Positions 36,464 through 46,852 of a stretch of DNA of 64,000 bases are shown piece by piece. Positions within the stretch are counted from its first letter, which is position 1, and every line of letters starts with the position of its first letter. The stretch comes from Schistosoma mansoni (Eukaryota > Platyhelminthes > Trematoda > Strigeidida > Schistosomatidae), in NCBI RefSeq assembly GCF_000237925.1, contig NW_017386031.1:62001-126000 (forward strand). Reading direction: 5' to 3'. The notes beneath the pieces are model-generated. The model was not told where the DNA came from and ran no database searches. It saw only the letters and a program-made list of their open reading frames with translations. Position numbers and translations under genes: made by a program.

Positions 36464-36977
36464 CTAAAGAAAAGCATGACATGTGTTTTAAAATATATAG
36501 ACATACATGCATTTGTTCATATTAACTTATATCTTGTCGGCAATCTTATACTTTATCCAATGCTAGTGCACAACACTCTTTCTTTGTTTCATCAACGATC
36601 CACGTGCTTCAACTGCACAATATACTTGTACATATCACTTGTAGTAATGGTGTTTTGAAAGAGGGTCTGCAAAGTGAGTCTTGGGGTGTGATATACTTGT
36701 AATCTATGCATCACTCCAAAGGAGTGTAACATGAAAAGGGGAGGAAGTAGGGTGTGGTTACTGACAAGTAAGCATTGATAGTGTGGGCGATGATTGTAAT
36801 GCACTGATGTCTGTCGGGTAGAAGCTGTTGCTTTTCTCAGAGGGGCAATCATCGATTTTTGCGATATGTTAACCTTATATTTTATGGAGGTGATATTTGT
36901 TTATTTTCAATGACTATTTTTAGTGTATGTTTTTCTTTTTTGTCTTTAGGGGATTTATGTATTTCTTTCTTGCTTAC

Positions 36978-37043
36978 CTTCTTCCTTGAATACTTTCTCT
37001 TCTTCTCGCCGTTCTTGTTTTTCTACAATTGTGCTAATGGTAA
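36978..37043 (-). CDS. Gene X, exon b (acidic/basic helix)
   Basis: A 66-nt exon between acceptor CTCCTTTAG and donor G|GTAAGC, coding TISTIVEKQERREEEKVFKE and one more Glu. It is highly charged and likely helical. It enters and leaves in phase 1, so removing it keeps the frame. Supported by clean splice sites on both sides and by phase agreement with the exons before and after. No function can be assigned. Confidence 0.65.
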
Positions 37044-37317
37044 CTAAAGGAGAGGAAATCATTTTTATCAATGTGTATGTGTAAAAGGAAGGCAAATCTT
37101 CTGAAGCTCTTATTGTTCTGAAGGAGAAGTTACATGTAGACAATTTATTACATTTCGATATAAAATTACATAGGTCTTCAGTATATTATGAATCTTATAT
37201 ATTGGATACTTAATTTGTTTGTTTCTATCAATTATCTTCCGTATTCTGTATGATTCTTTCAAATCATATTAATTTATCTATTCGCTTCTTCGTTTTCTTC
37301 AATTCAATCTTCTTACT

Positions 37318-37562
37318 TACTTTACTTACTTATTTGCGCCTGTTACTCCCAATGGAGCATAGGCCGCCGACTAGCATTCTCCAACCCACTCTGTTTTGTG
37401 CTTTTTTATCTTGTTCTATCCAGTTTTTGTTCATTCTTTTCATGTCTGTCTCCATTTCTGGGCGTAATGTGTCTTTTTGGTCTTTCTCTTCTCCTTTGGC
37501 CTTCAGGATTCCATGTGAGGGCTTGTCGATCTTCTTAACCTTTTGTTATTATACATTTCACT
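37318..37562 (-). mobile_element. LINE B 3' fragment
   Basis: Antisense copy of the LINE B end: ATTTGCGCCTGTTACTCCCA and GGAGCATAGGCCGCCGAC, then the complement of the [14 protein letters not shown] end. It lies in the gene X intron between exons a and b. Confidence 0.75.
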
Positions 37563-37714
37563 GATTGCTATTATATACTGCTTATATCTTTTGATATAAG
37601 TAGCATACCCTCCAACGGTAGCTTATATACGATAGTTTCGATTAATTTACATGTTATTATGTAAGTAAGTTAACAAAATATATTTATTAACAGTTTCATT
37701 ACTGTTATGGTTTT

Positions 37715-37789
37715 TGTAGAAAACAAGAACACTAGTGGGGATAATGGAATGCATTTGAGCACAAAATTACAGAATATCTTATTAAAATA
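37715..37789 (+). repeat. Family E repeat, 5' fragment
   Basis: AACAAGAACACTAGTGGGGA and ACAAAATTACAGAATATCTT, then fused to the GC-rich LINE leader at 37790. A further fragment (CTGCTTATATCTTTTGATAT) is at 37573-37610. Confidence 0.55.
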
Positions 37790-37905
37790 ACCCCGCCTGT
37801 AGCTCCTCCGGGGTTAATGCCGGTCCCAAACCCGGGTAAAGGTGGAGGGTTGGGCATGAGTTTAGCGACCCCATCCCGTAGAAAACCAACTCGCTAAAAA
37901 ACTGA
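37790..37905 (+). repeat. LINE 5'-UTR-like GC-rich fragment
   Basis: A GC-rich island reading CCTCCGGGGTTAATGCCGGT, CCCGGGTAAAGGTGGAGGG and CGACCCCATCCCGTAG. This resembles the 5' leader of RTE-type LINEs as I recall them from flukes and snails. It is fused on the left to a family E fragment and on the right stops just before the family G element. Confidence 0.45.
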
Positions 37906-37923
37906 GATATTTAGCGTCTTTAA

Positions 37924-38699
37924 GCGAGACTATAATTTATGGATGACCTTTGGACGAATCTAATGTGACCTTGAAGAATATTAGCCAATCAGGGAACAAT
38001 TAGTATAGGGTAAAAATATATTATACAAAATCAAAGAATTAAAGTGAATACACTCTTTCGACATGGTTCAAAAACTTGTCAAAGTTAGAAAGAGGTTCAA
38101 AGGTTCTAAATTCGTAATGTATAAGGTAGAGGAACTCATCCATACGGCTCCATAATAGTCGGTCTCTGGAGCCATGATGAGATCACAAAACCTCTTTCAG
38201 CTTCAACCACATAGCTTTAATATTGTTTGTGTTTACTCCGGTTGTGTATGTTTGTCATTTTTATTACGCATATATCTCCACAATATATTCATACCACTGA
38301 ACAATCGAAGCTTCAGTAACATCTGGGAATGTTGCAGACAATGTTACTGGTGCTTTTATTATACAGTTTGCAGCGATTATTATAATTTACCTTAGTCTCA
38401 ATCTAGATAGAGCTAAAAAAACGTCCTAGTCCAGGAGACGTATTCCTTCAACATATATTACATCGAAGGACATCATCACGGCAGTCTGCCCAAAGTCTAC
38501 AAGTCATTTTATTACCGCAATCATAATTAAAAGAACTCCTTAGTAGTCCCACTTACTGTAGCCACCTTATCATCATATCTTATCTAAAATCCTCTGTGAA
38601 TCATGCATACATGAGCACCAGGTACTGAAATCGGCCCTGTGACCTTGAGATTCCTCAAACGCTTCTGATTGGCTCGTCCATAAATTATAGTCTCGCCGT
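37924..38699 (+). mobile_element. Family G non-autonomous TIR element
   Basis: About 775 bp with ends GCGAGACTATAATTTATGGA and the complement TCCATAAATTATAGTCTCGC. The same outer 20 bp occur in family D. No open frame is shared with the second copy. It sits in the gene X intron. Confidence 0.75.
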
Positions 38700-38769
38700 T
38701 AGATGGAATAAGGATTCAAATTGGTGAATTCAGTACAATCTAATTGTTATCAGATAGGGGTTTTGTGGA

Positions 38770-38927
38770 GATTTAGTATTTTCATAGTTGAAATCCTGAG
38801 TCAATTGAAGCTAGACCACCAGGGTTCGAATTTCGCGCAGCGTGGTCGTGGATCCCCACTGCCATTGAGGAGTCCCAAAATAGAACGAAACGGTCGTCAA
38901 ACAGTGCTTCCAGGTTCTCCTTGGTTT
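38770..38927. repeat. Inverted SINE B chimera
   Basis: A minus-oriented tail piece (TTTTCATAGTTGAAATCCTG to AAGCTAGACCACC) joins a plus-oriented body beginning GGGTTCGAATTTCGCGCAG with TGAGGAGTCCCAAAATAGAA. The right end is cut by the repeat A insertion at 38928. Confidence 0.65.
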
Positions 38928-39452
38928 ATTATTATTATTTATTTATTTAAACACATAAATATTGGTACAAGGAGCCACCAGATACATATGCGCCACACAA
39001 ATCGAATGAGATTTGTGTGAGGGCTGTGATACTACCCGGGTGCCCAAACTGAAGCAGGTGGTTTTCTTAAGGGGCCACACCCGGAGCCTTTGACCTAAAT
39101 GTCTAATCCACAAGGCAGTGGAGCATCGTGAGGAGATGTAGTCACATGGTAGCCGGTGACCAACGATTGATTCATACGCCATTTGTCCCCTCAGGATCCT
39201 GGAGCCAATGTGCATCATTGGTTTGGAATGAGGGTTTTCCAACTCCCCTAGGTGGACTCGCCGTGTCCACCAACCTGGTTAAAGCGCCGTGCATTCGCTT
39301 TTCGTCCTTTTAATTTGGTAAACAACAGTAATGCCACGAGAAGGTAGTGAGTAGGACTTCTCTGGCAGAAGTTATATAGGCGTGGCCATATGAGAGCATT
39401 TGGAGAGGGAGGGAACGGACTCTCCTCACTCTCGAGCGTATCAGGGCACTTG
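38928..39452 (-). mobile_element. Repeat A, full copy
   Basis: Antisense copy with tail complement TTATTATTATTTATTTATTT at the left and the start complement CAGGGCACTTGG at the right. It is inserted inside a SINE B copy in the gene X intron. Confidence 0.82.
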
Positions 39453-39546
39453 GTGGTCTAGCTTCGATCGATTCACACTTTCAACTATGACAATCTAATT
39501 GAATAATATAATACAAACAAAATATAACACTTTCATCATTGCTTAC

Positions 39547-39799
39547 CATTCACTTTAAGTCGAATAATTCTTATAAACGATATTTTATTATAACGATCAT
39601 AATTCGTTTTTAAATGATTAATGATTGAATCAATATTGAGTTTATATTCATTAGAATATAAAAATTTTACGGGTAATGCAGCTTGTATTCCATAAAGTAA
39701 ACCACCTCCTGTTAATATAATAATTGCTTTAGTAAAGATTACTTCACACAGTCCACCATCGGATCCAGGATGAATGGCTATTTTAACTAATTCTTTAAT
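39547..39799 (-). CDS. Unrecognised gene X, internal exon a
   Basis: An open exon of 84 codons plus one base between acceptor TTATTTAG and donor G|GTAAGC. The peptide begins IKELVKIAIHPGSDGGLCEV, has a hydrophobic glycine-rich stretch AIIILTGGGLLYGIQAALPV, and ends RIIRLKVN. Codon use is AT-rich, as in the exons of the two identified genes. The reading frame has no repeat match elsewhere in the window. It joins in phase 1 to the exon at 36978-37043. I do not recognise the family. The hydrophobic stretch faintly resembles a beta strand followed by a loop of a von Willebrand A-type fold, but no metal-site residues are clear. Confidence 0.7.
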
Positions 39800-39859
39800 C
39801 TAAATAATAACATTGATATAAATGGAAAACATTTATCAAGGTTTGATATAAAATTGAAA

Positions 39860-40010
39860 TGCTGACGAGTCCCAAATAAGACGAAACGCGCGTCAAACTG
39901 GATTCCACTGCTAACCACTATCCATCTTTGCTTATGAATTACTCGTGAAATAAGGCTATATCGAGGCAATACGCACAGTATGCACATATGTCATTAAGAG
40001 ACTGACCAGT
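39860..40010 (+). repeat. Sm-alpha-like SINE, headless copy
   Basis: CTGACGAGTCCCAAATAAGA, CGAAACGCGCGTC and GGATTCCACTGCTAACCACT. The hammerhead 3' half is well kept, but stem I's 5' strand and the tRNA head are missing. Confidence 0.65.
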
Positions 40011-40109
40011 TGCAGTCCTAAACATCAATGGGAAGATTCAAACAAACAATACTAACCGAATTTCAACGATTGATAGTTTGCTAATTGACTGTTCACTATA
40101 TGGTTCTCA

Positions 40110-40186
40110 TATTTTAATGAGATATTCTGTAATGTTGTGTTGCAATACATTCGATCATCCCCTCTCGTGTTCTCGTTCACTACAGT
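40110..40186 (-). repeat. Family E repeat, fragment
   Basis: The complement of ACATTCGATCATCCCCTCTC and GATATTCTGTAATGTTGTGT matches the 5' part of family E. Confidence 0.45.
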
Positions 40187-40284
40187 GTCTATTATTCTGA
40201 TACTGTTGACTACACTACTGTTTGTGTATTACTATTTATCAGAATAGAGGTTTGTGAGAATTGTAAGGGTTTTAATAGTTGAAT

Positions 40285-40500
40285 TCATGGATTAAGTAAA
40301 ATCATGGATCTGTTGAAGTTGCACATTGATACCGTTGAATTCCAACTCAGTGGTCTAAAGGTTGAATGTTCACATGCGAGACCGGTGATTCTGAGTTCAA
40401 GAGCCGCATTAAGGATGGTGGATGCGCACTACTGAGGAGTGCATACTATGACGAAATGATCGCCCTGTACTTCCAGGTTTTCGATGGTAATCTAGCTTGA
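40285..40500. repeat. Inverted SINE B chimera, decayed
   Basis: A decayed minus-oriented tail (GTTGAATTCATGGATTAAG) precedes a plus-oriented full body: TCAGTGGTCTAAAGGTTGAA, GGATGCGCACTACTGAGGAG and CTTCCAGGTTTTCGATGGT. Confidence 0.6.
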
Positions 40501-41109
40501 ATTAACCTTGTAATAATGAACTGAACATTGAAAAATATACAGTTTATTCATATTATCATTTTTGTAGGTTTGATTTTCTTTGAACTCCACTTTTTTTGTT
40601 TTATTCGGATTATTGAAATAATAAATTCTATAATACTATTTGTTACTATGACTACATAATAAGTAGATAAAATCAATATCAGAAGAGGTTTTTGTGGATA
40701 TTATAGTAATTTTAATATTTTCATAGTTGAAATCATGATGATGACGGAACGAACTGCTGCGCAGTAAACTCGTCCTTCGAAAATAATTACTTGTTCAGTA
40801 CAGGAGCATTTACTCAACTATGGTCACATCGCTTCGAAGGAGTCTTCTTTTAAGATAATTTACACAGTCAAAGGAATTGAATAGAAGGAAGGTCGTGTCA
40901 AAAATTTATTCACTGCTGAGGCGTTGGCAAACCACCAACTCATGCCTGGACTCTACGTACAAAAACGATACGTCCAACCTCTCATCCTTCCTTGGCCCTA
41001 ATTCACTTTTATAGTATGTTTTGGGTTATTATTATTTGATTTTTTGAATTAGCGTTCCGTAATTCTTGATTATTATTCAGTTTGTATTTTCCGATTGTTG
41101 TTAAGGACT

Positions 41110-41235
41110 ACAACTGATCAGTCTCTGATTGGCATATGTACATCCTGTGAGGATTGCTTCGATATAGTCTCAATTCACAAGCATTATAAGCAAAGATGGA
41201 TAGTGGCTAGCAGTGGATGCTTATATATACTATGT
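41110..41235 (-). repeat. Sm-alpha-like SINE 3' end
   Basis: The plus strand reads TGATCAGTCTCTGATTGGCA and GATGGATAGTGGCTAGCAGT, the complement of the conserved ACTGCTAGCCACTATCCATC end. Confidence 0.55.
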
Positions 41236-41269
41236 ATACTAATGAAACAGCCAGCATCATTTACTGGTT

Positions 41270-41465
41270 AGTTTCCTTGAAATCATGAACCTATCAACGT
41301 TAGACCATTACTAAAAACCTGGAACCACTGAATGGTCTTTTCATATCAGAATGGGATTCCTGAGCAGTGTACATTCACAACCTCGTACGTGGGAATCGAA
41401 TTCAGAACCTTCGGTCTCGAACGTAAATGCCTAACCTCTAGATCACTCTTGTTTATTTCATTCAA
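41270..41465 (-). repeat. SINE B copy, diverged
   Basis: Antisense copy: GAAATCATGAACCTATCAAC, ATGGGATTCCTGAGCAGTGT and GTGGGAATCGAATTCAGAAC. The hammerhead core is decayed. Confidence 0.55.
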
Positions 41466-41567
41466 GAATACCTGATCTTCGGTTCCATGTTAGTTAATGA
41501 CTCGGTAAGAATTTAAATATTAATAAGATTAGGTATTGAAACAGCCTTTTGGCAAACAAAGAAGTTT

Positions 41568-41735
41568 TTTACAGTTTGAAATCATGAACTGACCATATCT
41601 AAACCATCAGTGAAAATATAGAAGTAATGGACGGTCGATTCTTCCTAGTATGGGACTCCTCAGCAGTAAGCATTTATGATCCCGGATGTGGGATTCTAAC
41701 CCAAGACTTTCGATATCGAGCGCGAACGAGGTCTT
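41568..41735 (-). repeat. SINE B copy, diverged
   Basis: Antisense copy: GTTTGAAATCATGAACTGAC, ATGGGACTCCTCAGCAGTAA and GTGGGATTCTAACCCAAGAC. CTGAGGA is intact on the minus strand, GAAA is not. Confidence 0.55.
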
Positions 41736-41959
41736 TCTTTTTTGCTCTCCCACTCACAGTACTTGAATATATGTCTGCTCTTGCCAATGTCATTTAGTCA
41801 ATATAAGGATCGTTACTGTTTTATTTACGAATACAGCATACATTACTATTGATTACCGAAAGTTATCATTGAAAAGGATTTTTGATTTGAGTAGACTACA
41901 CTTTATCTATTAATCAATATCACTAATTATGGTGCCTTTAGTTTTTTCTGAACTTCAAA

Positions 41960-42115
41960 CAGTGAGACTGTCATTTATGGACGACGTTTGAGTGACGCTA
42001 AAGTTACCTTGAGAATGTCCATCTACTTACTAAGACTAAATGAGGGTTATGAAGTCATGTGAGGAATGAGAATTATGATTTACAAACTGACATAAGCTAA
42101 AATGTCAAAACGCCA
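41960..42115 (+). mobile_element. Family D MITE, partial
   Basis: Left end GTGAGACTGTCATTTATGGA, GAGTGACGCTAAAGTTACCT and ACAAACTGACATAAGCTAAA; the right terminus is missing. Confidence 0.6.
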
Positions 42116-42212
42116 AAATCCAAGATCAATAATAGAACAACCTAACAAACAATAACATCAGTATAGGATTGTGAAGATTGTTGAATATAATCGACATCAT
42201 GAACTTATTTAA

Positions 42213-42550
42213 AGTTAGTCAGTCAGTCAGTCAGTCAATCAGTCAGCTACAACGTAGGACCAGGCACATATATGTATCGGTCCAAGTTGCCACATTTCAT
42301 TAGCACAACAAGATGAACACCAAATTCATAGAAGTAGTCAATTGAATGGTAGTGATGTATAGAAGAAAGATTGTGTATAAGGATATGATACAGGATGAAA
42401 GAATTACTTCGTAGATGGAAAGACATGAAGTAGTTTTAATCTCACAGTTAAAGGGAAGACAAATAATGTATACACCTACACCAATGTGATCGATTCTAAG
42501 TCATGCCATCTAGAGTCTTTAACCCTTGGTTACGATAGTCGGCATGGACC
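42213..42550 (-). mobile_element. LINE A 3' fragment with expanded tail
   Basis: Antisense copy. The tail is expanded to AGTCAGTCAGTCAGTCA and more at 42216-42247. The 3' UTR and the end of the coding region follow to about 42550. Confidence 0.75.
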
Positions 42551-42694
42551 TCAAAGTTAAACAATCATTGAGAATTTGAAAGACACTGAAGAACTATCTC
42601 TGGTGTTCTTGAATACACCAAAATTGTACAAGAGAACACTTTGATATAACGCAGAGTAAGATACAAAAAACATAACATTAAATGTATTGTCATC

Positions 42695-42865
42695 TCAGTG
42701 ATCTGGAGGTTAAGTGTTCGCGTGTGTAGACCAATAGGTCGTGGATTTGAATCCCACGAAGGGGATCGTGGATGTGTACTGCTGAGGAATCCTATATTTG
42801 GACGAAACGGGCATCCAGTAATTACAAGTTTCCTATGTTGGTCTAGCTTTAATTAACTCATGAAT
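42695..42865 (+). repeat. SINE B (tRNA head plus hammerhead), complete copy
   Basis: Head: TCAGTGATCTGGAGGTTAAG and GGATTTGAATCCCACG, matching tRNA-type A and B boxes. Body: a hammerhead core CTGAGGA...GGACGAAAC. Tail: GGTCTAGCTTTAATTAACTC and ATGAATTCAACTAT. This is the family's standard order. Confidence 0.78.
42776..42821 (+). ncRNA. Hammerhead ribozyme motif in SINE B
   Basis: Core CTGAGGA at 42782-42788 and GAAA at 42804-42807, with stem II ATCC/GGAC. Cleavage would follow ATC at 42815. Stem I pairs TACTG with CAGTA, while most copies pair CACTG with CAGTG, so both sides changed together. Stem II has an A-C mismatch at its base and stem III (CGG/GCA) is weak, so activity may be low. Confidence 0.6.
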
Positions 42866-43189
42866 TCAACTATATAAATCACTAGTAATTGTTGGGTGGA
42901 TAACAATGATAATACTAATAAAGAACTTACTTGGAACTCTTGAAATGTATAAATATTTACAGAAGAATGTTAGCTATGCACAGTCACTTGTTGTTTCTAA
43001 TGAAACTACTCTACCGTCTTTAAGAACCACATATAGGTATATATATAAACTAATATATGTTGCTACGTTGATTTGCCAATAAACAACCTCTCTCTGTGTG
43101 TGTAGGTTGAATAATAGATTTCTGCTTACTACGCAACTATAACAGATGTTTAAATCAACAATTTTTTTTCTAAATAGAAAGTTATATCG

Positions 43190-44090
43190 CGGTTTTATAA
43201 ATAGTTGTTAACGCAAAATACTAAACATTCACTGGTTGGATACTATCAGCAACAGTCTACTGTGGAAGAGAGGACAAACCAGCTTTCAGATGAAGAGGAA
43301 ATTAGGAAAAGACGTTGGAAGTGGTGAGTGGGACATACATTAAGGATATCATCAAACTGCATCACGGGGTAGCCCCCAAATGCCCTGGTACGGTCGAGAG
43401 TGAAGAGAGTTCACTCTCTCTCTCTCTCTCGAAATGCTCTCACACGGTCACGCGTATACAGCCTTTGCCACGGAAGTCCTACTCACTGCCTTCTCGTGGC
43501 ATTACTGTTGTTTACCAAATTAAAAGGACGAAAAGCGAATGTCCGGCGCTTTAACCGGGTTGGTGAACATGGAGGGTCCACCTAGGGGAGTTGGAAAACC
43601 CTCATTCCAAACTAATGGTGCACATGGGCTGCAGTATCCTGAGGGTACAAATGGCATAAGAACCAATCGTTGATCACCGGCTTCCATGTGACTACATCTC
43701 CTCACGATGCTCCACTGCCTTGTGGATCAGACTCTTAGGTCAGAGGCTCCGGGTGTGGCCTCCTAAGAAAACCACTTGCTTCAGTTTGGGCACCTGGCCA
43801 GTATCACAGCCCTCAAGCAAATCAAATGAGATTTGTGTGGCGCATATGTATCTGGTGCTTCTTTGTACCAATATTTATGTGTTCAAATAAGTAAATAAAT
43901 AAATATCACGGGGCAAGCCCTCACTTGGAATCCGGAAGAGAAGCAGAAAAGAGGAAGGCCAAAGAACATATTACGTCGGAATATTGAAGCAGATATGAAA
44001 AGAATTGGTAAGGATTGCCCAGGACAAAGTTGGATGGAGAATCCTGGTGGGCGGCCTATGCTCCTCCTTGAGGGGTAACAGAAAATGACT
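43190..44090 (+). mobile_element. LINE B 3' part, split by repeat A
   Basis: Codes the LINE B C-terminus (a decayed [34 protein letters not shown], then [19 protein letters not shown] and [18 protein letters not shown]). It is split at 43370-43904 by a repeat A insertion flanked by ATCACGGGG. The element is a RTE-like LINE relative to the better copy at 55205. Confidence 0.78.
43370..43904 (+). mobile_element. Repeat A, full copy with 9-bp target duplication
   Basis: A SINE-like element of about 535 bp beginning AGCCCCCAAATGCCCTGG and ending in an AAATAAATAAATAAAT tail. ATCACGGGG occurs at 43361-43369 and again at 43905-43913, a clear target-site duplication. It splits a LINE B fragment. No open frame is conserved between copies. 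Internal TTTAACCGGGTTGGTG and, in another copy, GGTTCGAAACC faintly recall pol III A and B boxes. Confidence 0.85.
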
Positions 44091-44559
44091 AGATTAGCTA
44101 AATAAATGATTTCGATAAAACAATGAGAAGAATGAGTTGATCTGAAAAATGTGGTTTATTTGAGCTATGGAAAGAATAGGAAATTGTTGTATTACTGTAG
44201 GCTTAAAATGACTTAAGGATTACTAGGGCAAATTAAAGGTTACGATAAATTGTTTCCGTATCCATAAAGTGGGGGGTTTGAACTTACGAATAATCAAGGC
44301 TTCTATAAACTGGAGAATTCGTCATTGACGATTTCTATACAACGTTTTAAAAGCTTTATTGATGCTAATTCTGTACCCCATTTCTATATTATGTGCTTTG
44401 TTATCGTTGAACATAGTTTTTACTTTCCACGTTGTTCGGAACTTTTGATGTCAACTGATTCTGAACCCATCTGGGGACATATTCTATAACCTTTGAATGT
44501 ATTGTTTGATTATTCTTCCCTATGTATTTGTGTATTGTCTAGGTTTAGTTGGATCCATG

Positions 44560-45260
44560 GACTTTGTCCTTTCAATCATAACCAGTTTTGCAGCGTAATA
44601 GGTTTTCTCTATGGCTTCTCATAGTTTCTGTCTTAAAATCACTGTTAGATTCACCTTCATATAGTAGAGAGATATAGACAGTCACCTTCGGAACAAAATT
44701 AAAGAGGGGTTTTGTTCTTGACTGGTTTTTGTACCTATAAACTTTGGCGGATAACCATTCTGTGGTGAATATTCTATGAATCATATTAAGGAGGCACTTA
44801 ACCAAGCCTCGTCCGAGTTGCAATGGACAAAATTTGGGGAAATTTAAATATTGACCAGTCCAAGTTAGCTTCCTATAAACTGACTGCCTTATAGTTCCAT
44901 CCTTTCTTCGACTCAAAAGTGGGTCTAAAAAGGGAGATGGTTATTATTTTCTTGCAAGTAGTTCAATAAGATAATGTTCTGTACGCTAATGAGTTTACAT
45001 AGTAATTGAGCAACATGAAAATCCTTATCACATATGACTAATATATCATCCATCCTAAAGGGCTACCCATAACAACATCATCAACTTGTCGTAAATATTC
45101 ACCTTCAGAGGTGAATTGAACTTTTACAGTACAGTATTGACTAAATAGGGAAAAGAGAAAAATACTATGTATATATAATCAAAAGCAAAATCCACAGTGT
45201 TGGTTAAGGTCACATTTGTGAAAAGAGAGTTTCAATTAAAAGAATGACTAGTCTTTTCCA
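44560..45260 (-). mobile_element. Penelope-like retroelement fragment
   Basis: The minus strand codes RKDGTIRQSVYRKLTWTGQY with LNFPKFCPLQLGRGLVKCLL, the YRKxTxTGxYLNF and HRI signatures of Penelope-like reverse transcriptases. Upstream (45050-45125) are VVMGSPLG and MDDILVICDKDF; the sequence normally between GSPLGP and the YVDD box is missing, a short internal deletion. It is truncated at both ends. Confidence 0.7.
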
Positions 45261-45334
45261 TAATATTAATGTCATTAAGAAGATCAACTTGTTCAAATGT
45301 ATCTTTGGAATTGTATGGAATATCTAATATGAAC

Positions 45335-46080
45335 TTACGTCACCCATGGGGAAGGCGAGATATCCGTCTATCACAGACGAATATACTATGCGGCAGTTCG
45401 TGCTGTTCTACATTAGAGCTGCGAAATGGCCATTAAGAATAGAAGATACTCGTAAGTTACTAGTATTTGACCACACAGACCTTAGAAATATTTCTCACAT
45501 GTGCTGGGATCACTGAGTAAGTAATAGTGAGGTTAGATGCAGAGTATTAGGGAATGATGATAAATCAGTTGATGGAGTTGTGAATCTTCATCTACTGAGA
45601 TGGTTGGGCCACGTGTTATGTATATCTGAACACCGATTACTACGACGCTCAATGTTGACTAGTATTAGGGATGGTTGGAAGAAAGTTGGGGGCGGCTAAA
45701 ACAAAACGTGACATTAGTGCTTGAAGTCACTAACTTCTAGTCTGAGTCATTTTGGTAGATGCAAACTACTTGGTTGGTGTCCGCGCAACTATCGTAACCA
45801 ATGATTGGAGACTGTGTGTGACATGGCTGAGAATCGATCATAATGGCGTAGGTGTATACACTCTTTGTCTTACCTTAAACTATGAGATTAAAATTGCTTC
45901 TTTCTTCCTATACTATATCCTTATATTCAATCTACCTTTTATATATTACCACCCCTAAATCAACTACTTCTATGAACTCGGTGTTCATCTTGTTGTGCTA
46001 ATGAGGTATGGCAACTTGGACCGATGCATATATGTGTCTGGTCCTATGTTGTGACTGACTGAATGACCGACTGACTAACA
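45335..46080 (+). mobile_element. LINE A 3' third
   Basis: Carries the part for LRHLWRRRDIR (CACCCATGGGGAAGGCGAGA), KSVDG-VVNLHLLRWLGHVL, MLTSIRDGWKKVGGG and RCKLLGWCPRNYRNQ, the 3' UTR and the tail GTGACTGACTGAATGACC near 46060. It starts at the 5' side of an antisense Penelope-like fragment. Confidence 0.78.
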
Positions 46081-46394
46081 ATTTAAGTTACAATACTGTT
46101 TACATTTACAAGTATATTATATAAAGTCATTTCTTAATGAACTTGACTTTATTCTAGAATGTTATCTTATTTCTTTATCAAAATAATTAGATCATAGTTA
46201 CAATTAGGTAATGTTTAATATCTAAGGACAAGGACAAGTTAGAGTATTTTTCAACTAGTTGACCAACTATTATTGATATTATATTCATTATATAAGTATA
46301 CAAAATGTACACAAGTTAAAAGAATTCTTATCTATTATCAAGCATGGTGTTTCTTTGAATTTGACTTTACTTGACGTAATTTAACTAAATAATT

Positions 46395-46575
46395 TTTCAT
46401 AATCGAAATCATCAGTCAATTGAAGCTAGACCACCATGGAAAACCTGGAAGCACTGGACGGCCGTTTCGTCCTATTATGGGACTCCTCAGTGTCAGTGAG
46501 CATCCACGATCCCACCTCGCAAGATTCAAATCCAGGACCTACCAGTCTCGTGAGCGATCGCTGGGCTGGCCGGCA
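46395..46575 (-). repeat. SINE B copy with 3-nt core insertion
   Basis: Antisense copy: AAGCTAGACCACCATGGAAA, GGACGGCCGTTTCGTCCTAT (GAAA kept) and GACTCCTCAGTGTCAGTGAG. On the minus strand the core reads CACTGACACTGAGGAGTCCC, so three bases separate stem I from CTGAGGA. Confidence 0.75.
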
Positions 46576-46744
46576 TCTAACGGTGTTAATGTCTAACTTC
46601 AACCAATCCACGAAAATGAGCAACCGTTCACCAATTGTCTTCAGTGAGTTGATATCTCACAACAGACCTGGTTGAACTCCACTGGTCACTGCTTCTCACT
46701 AGAACTCCAAGAAATATCTCTTGAAGCCAGTCACTAGTGAACAT

Positions 46745-46852
46745 ATGTTGATTTATATCAGTAGGGATTTTGTGGATATTAGGACGAAATGGCCGTCCAC
46801 TGCTTCCAGGTTTTTCATAGTGGTCTAGCTTCAATTGATTCATGATCTCAAC
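46745..46852 (+). repeat. SINE B 3' fragment
   Basis: Begins in the hammerhead 3' half (TAGGACGAAATGGCCGTCCA) and ends TTCATGATCTCAACTG. Confidence 0.65.

Noticed and set aside
39547-39799. Assignment of gene X to an Integrator subunit or other von Willebrand A-domain protein
   Set aside because: Only one hydrophobic strand looks similar; metal-site residues and the flanking blocks do not match.
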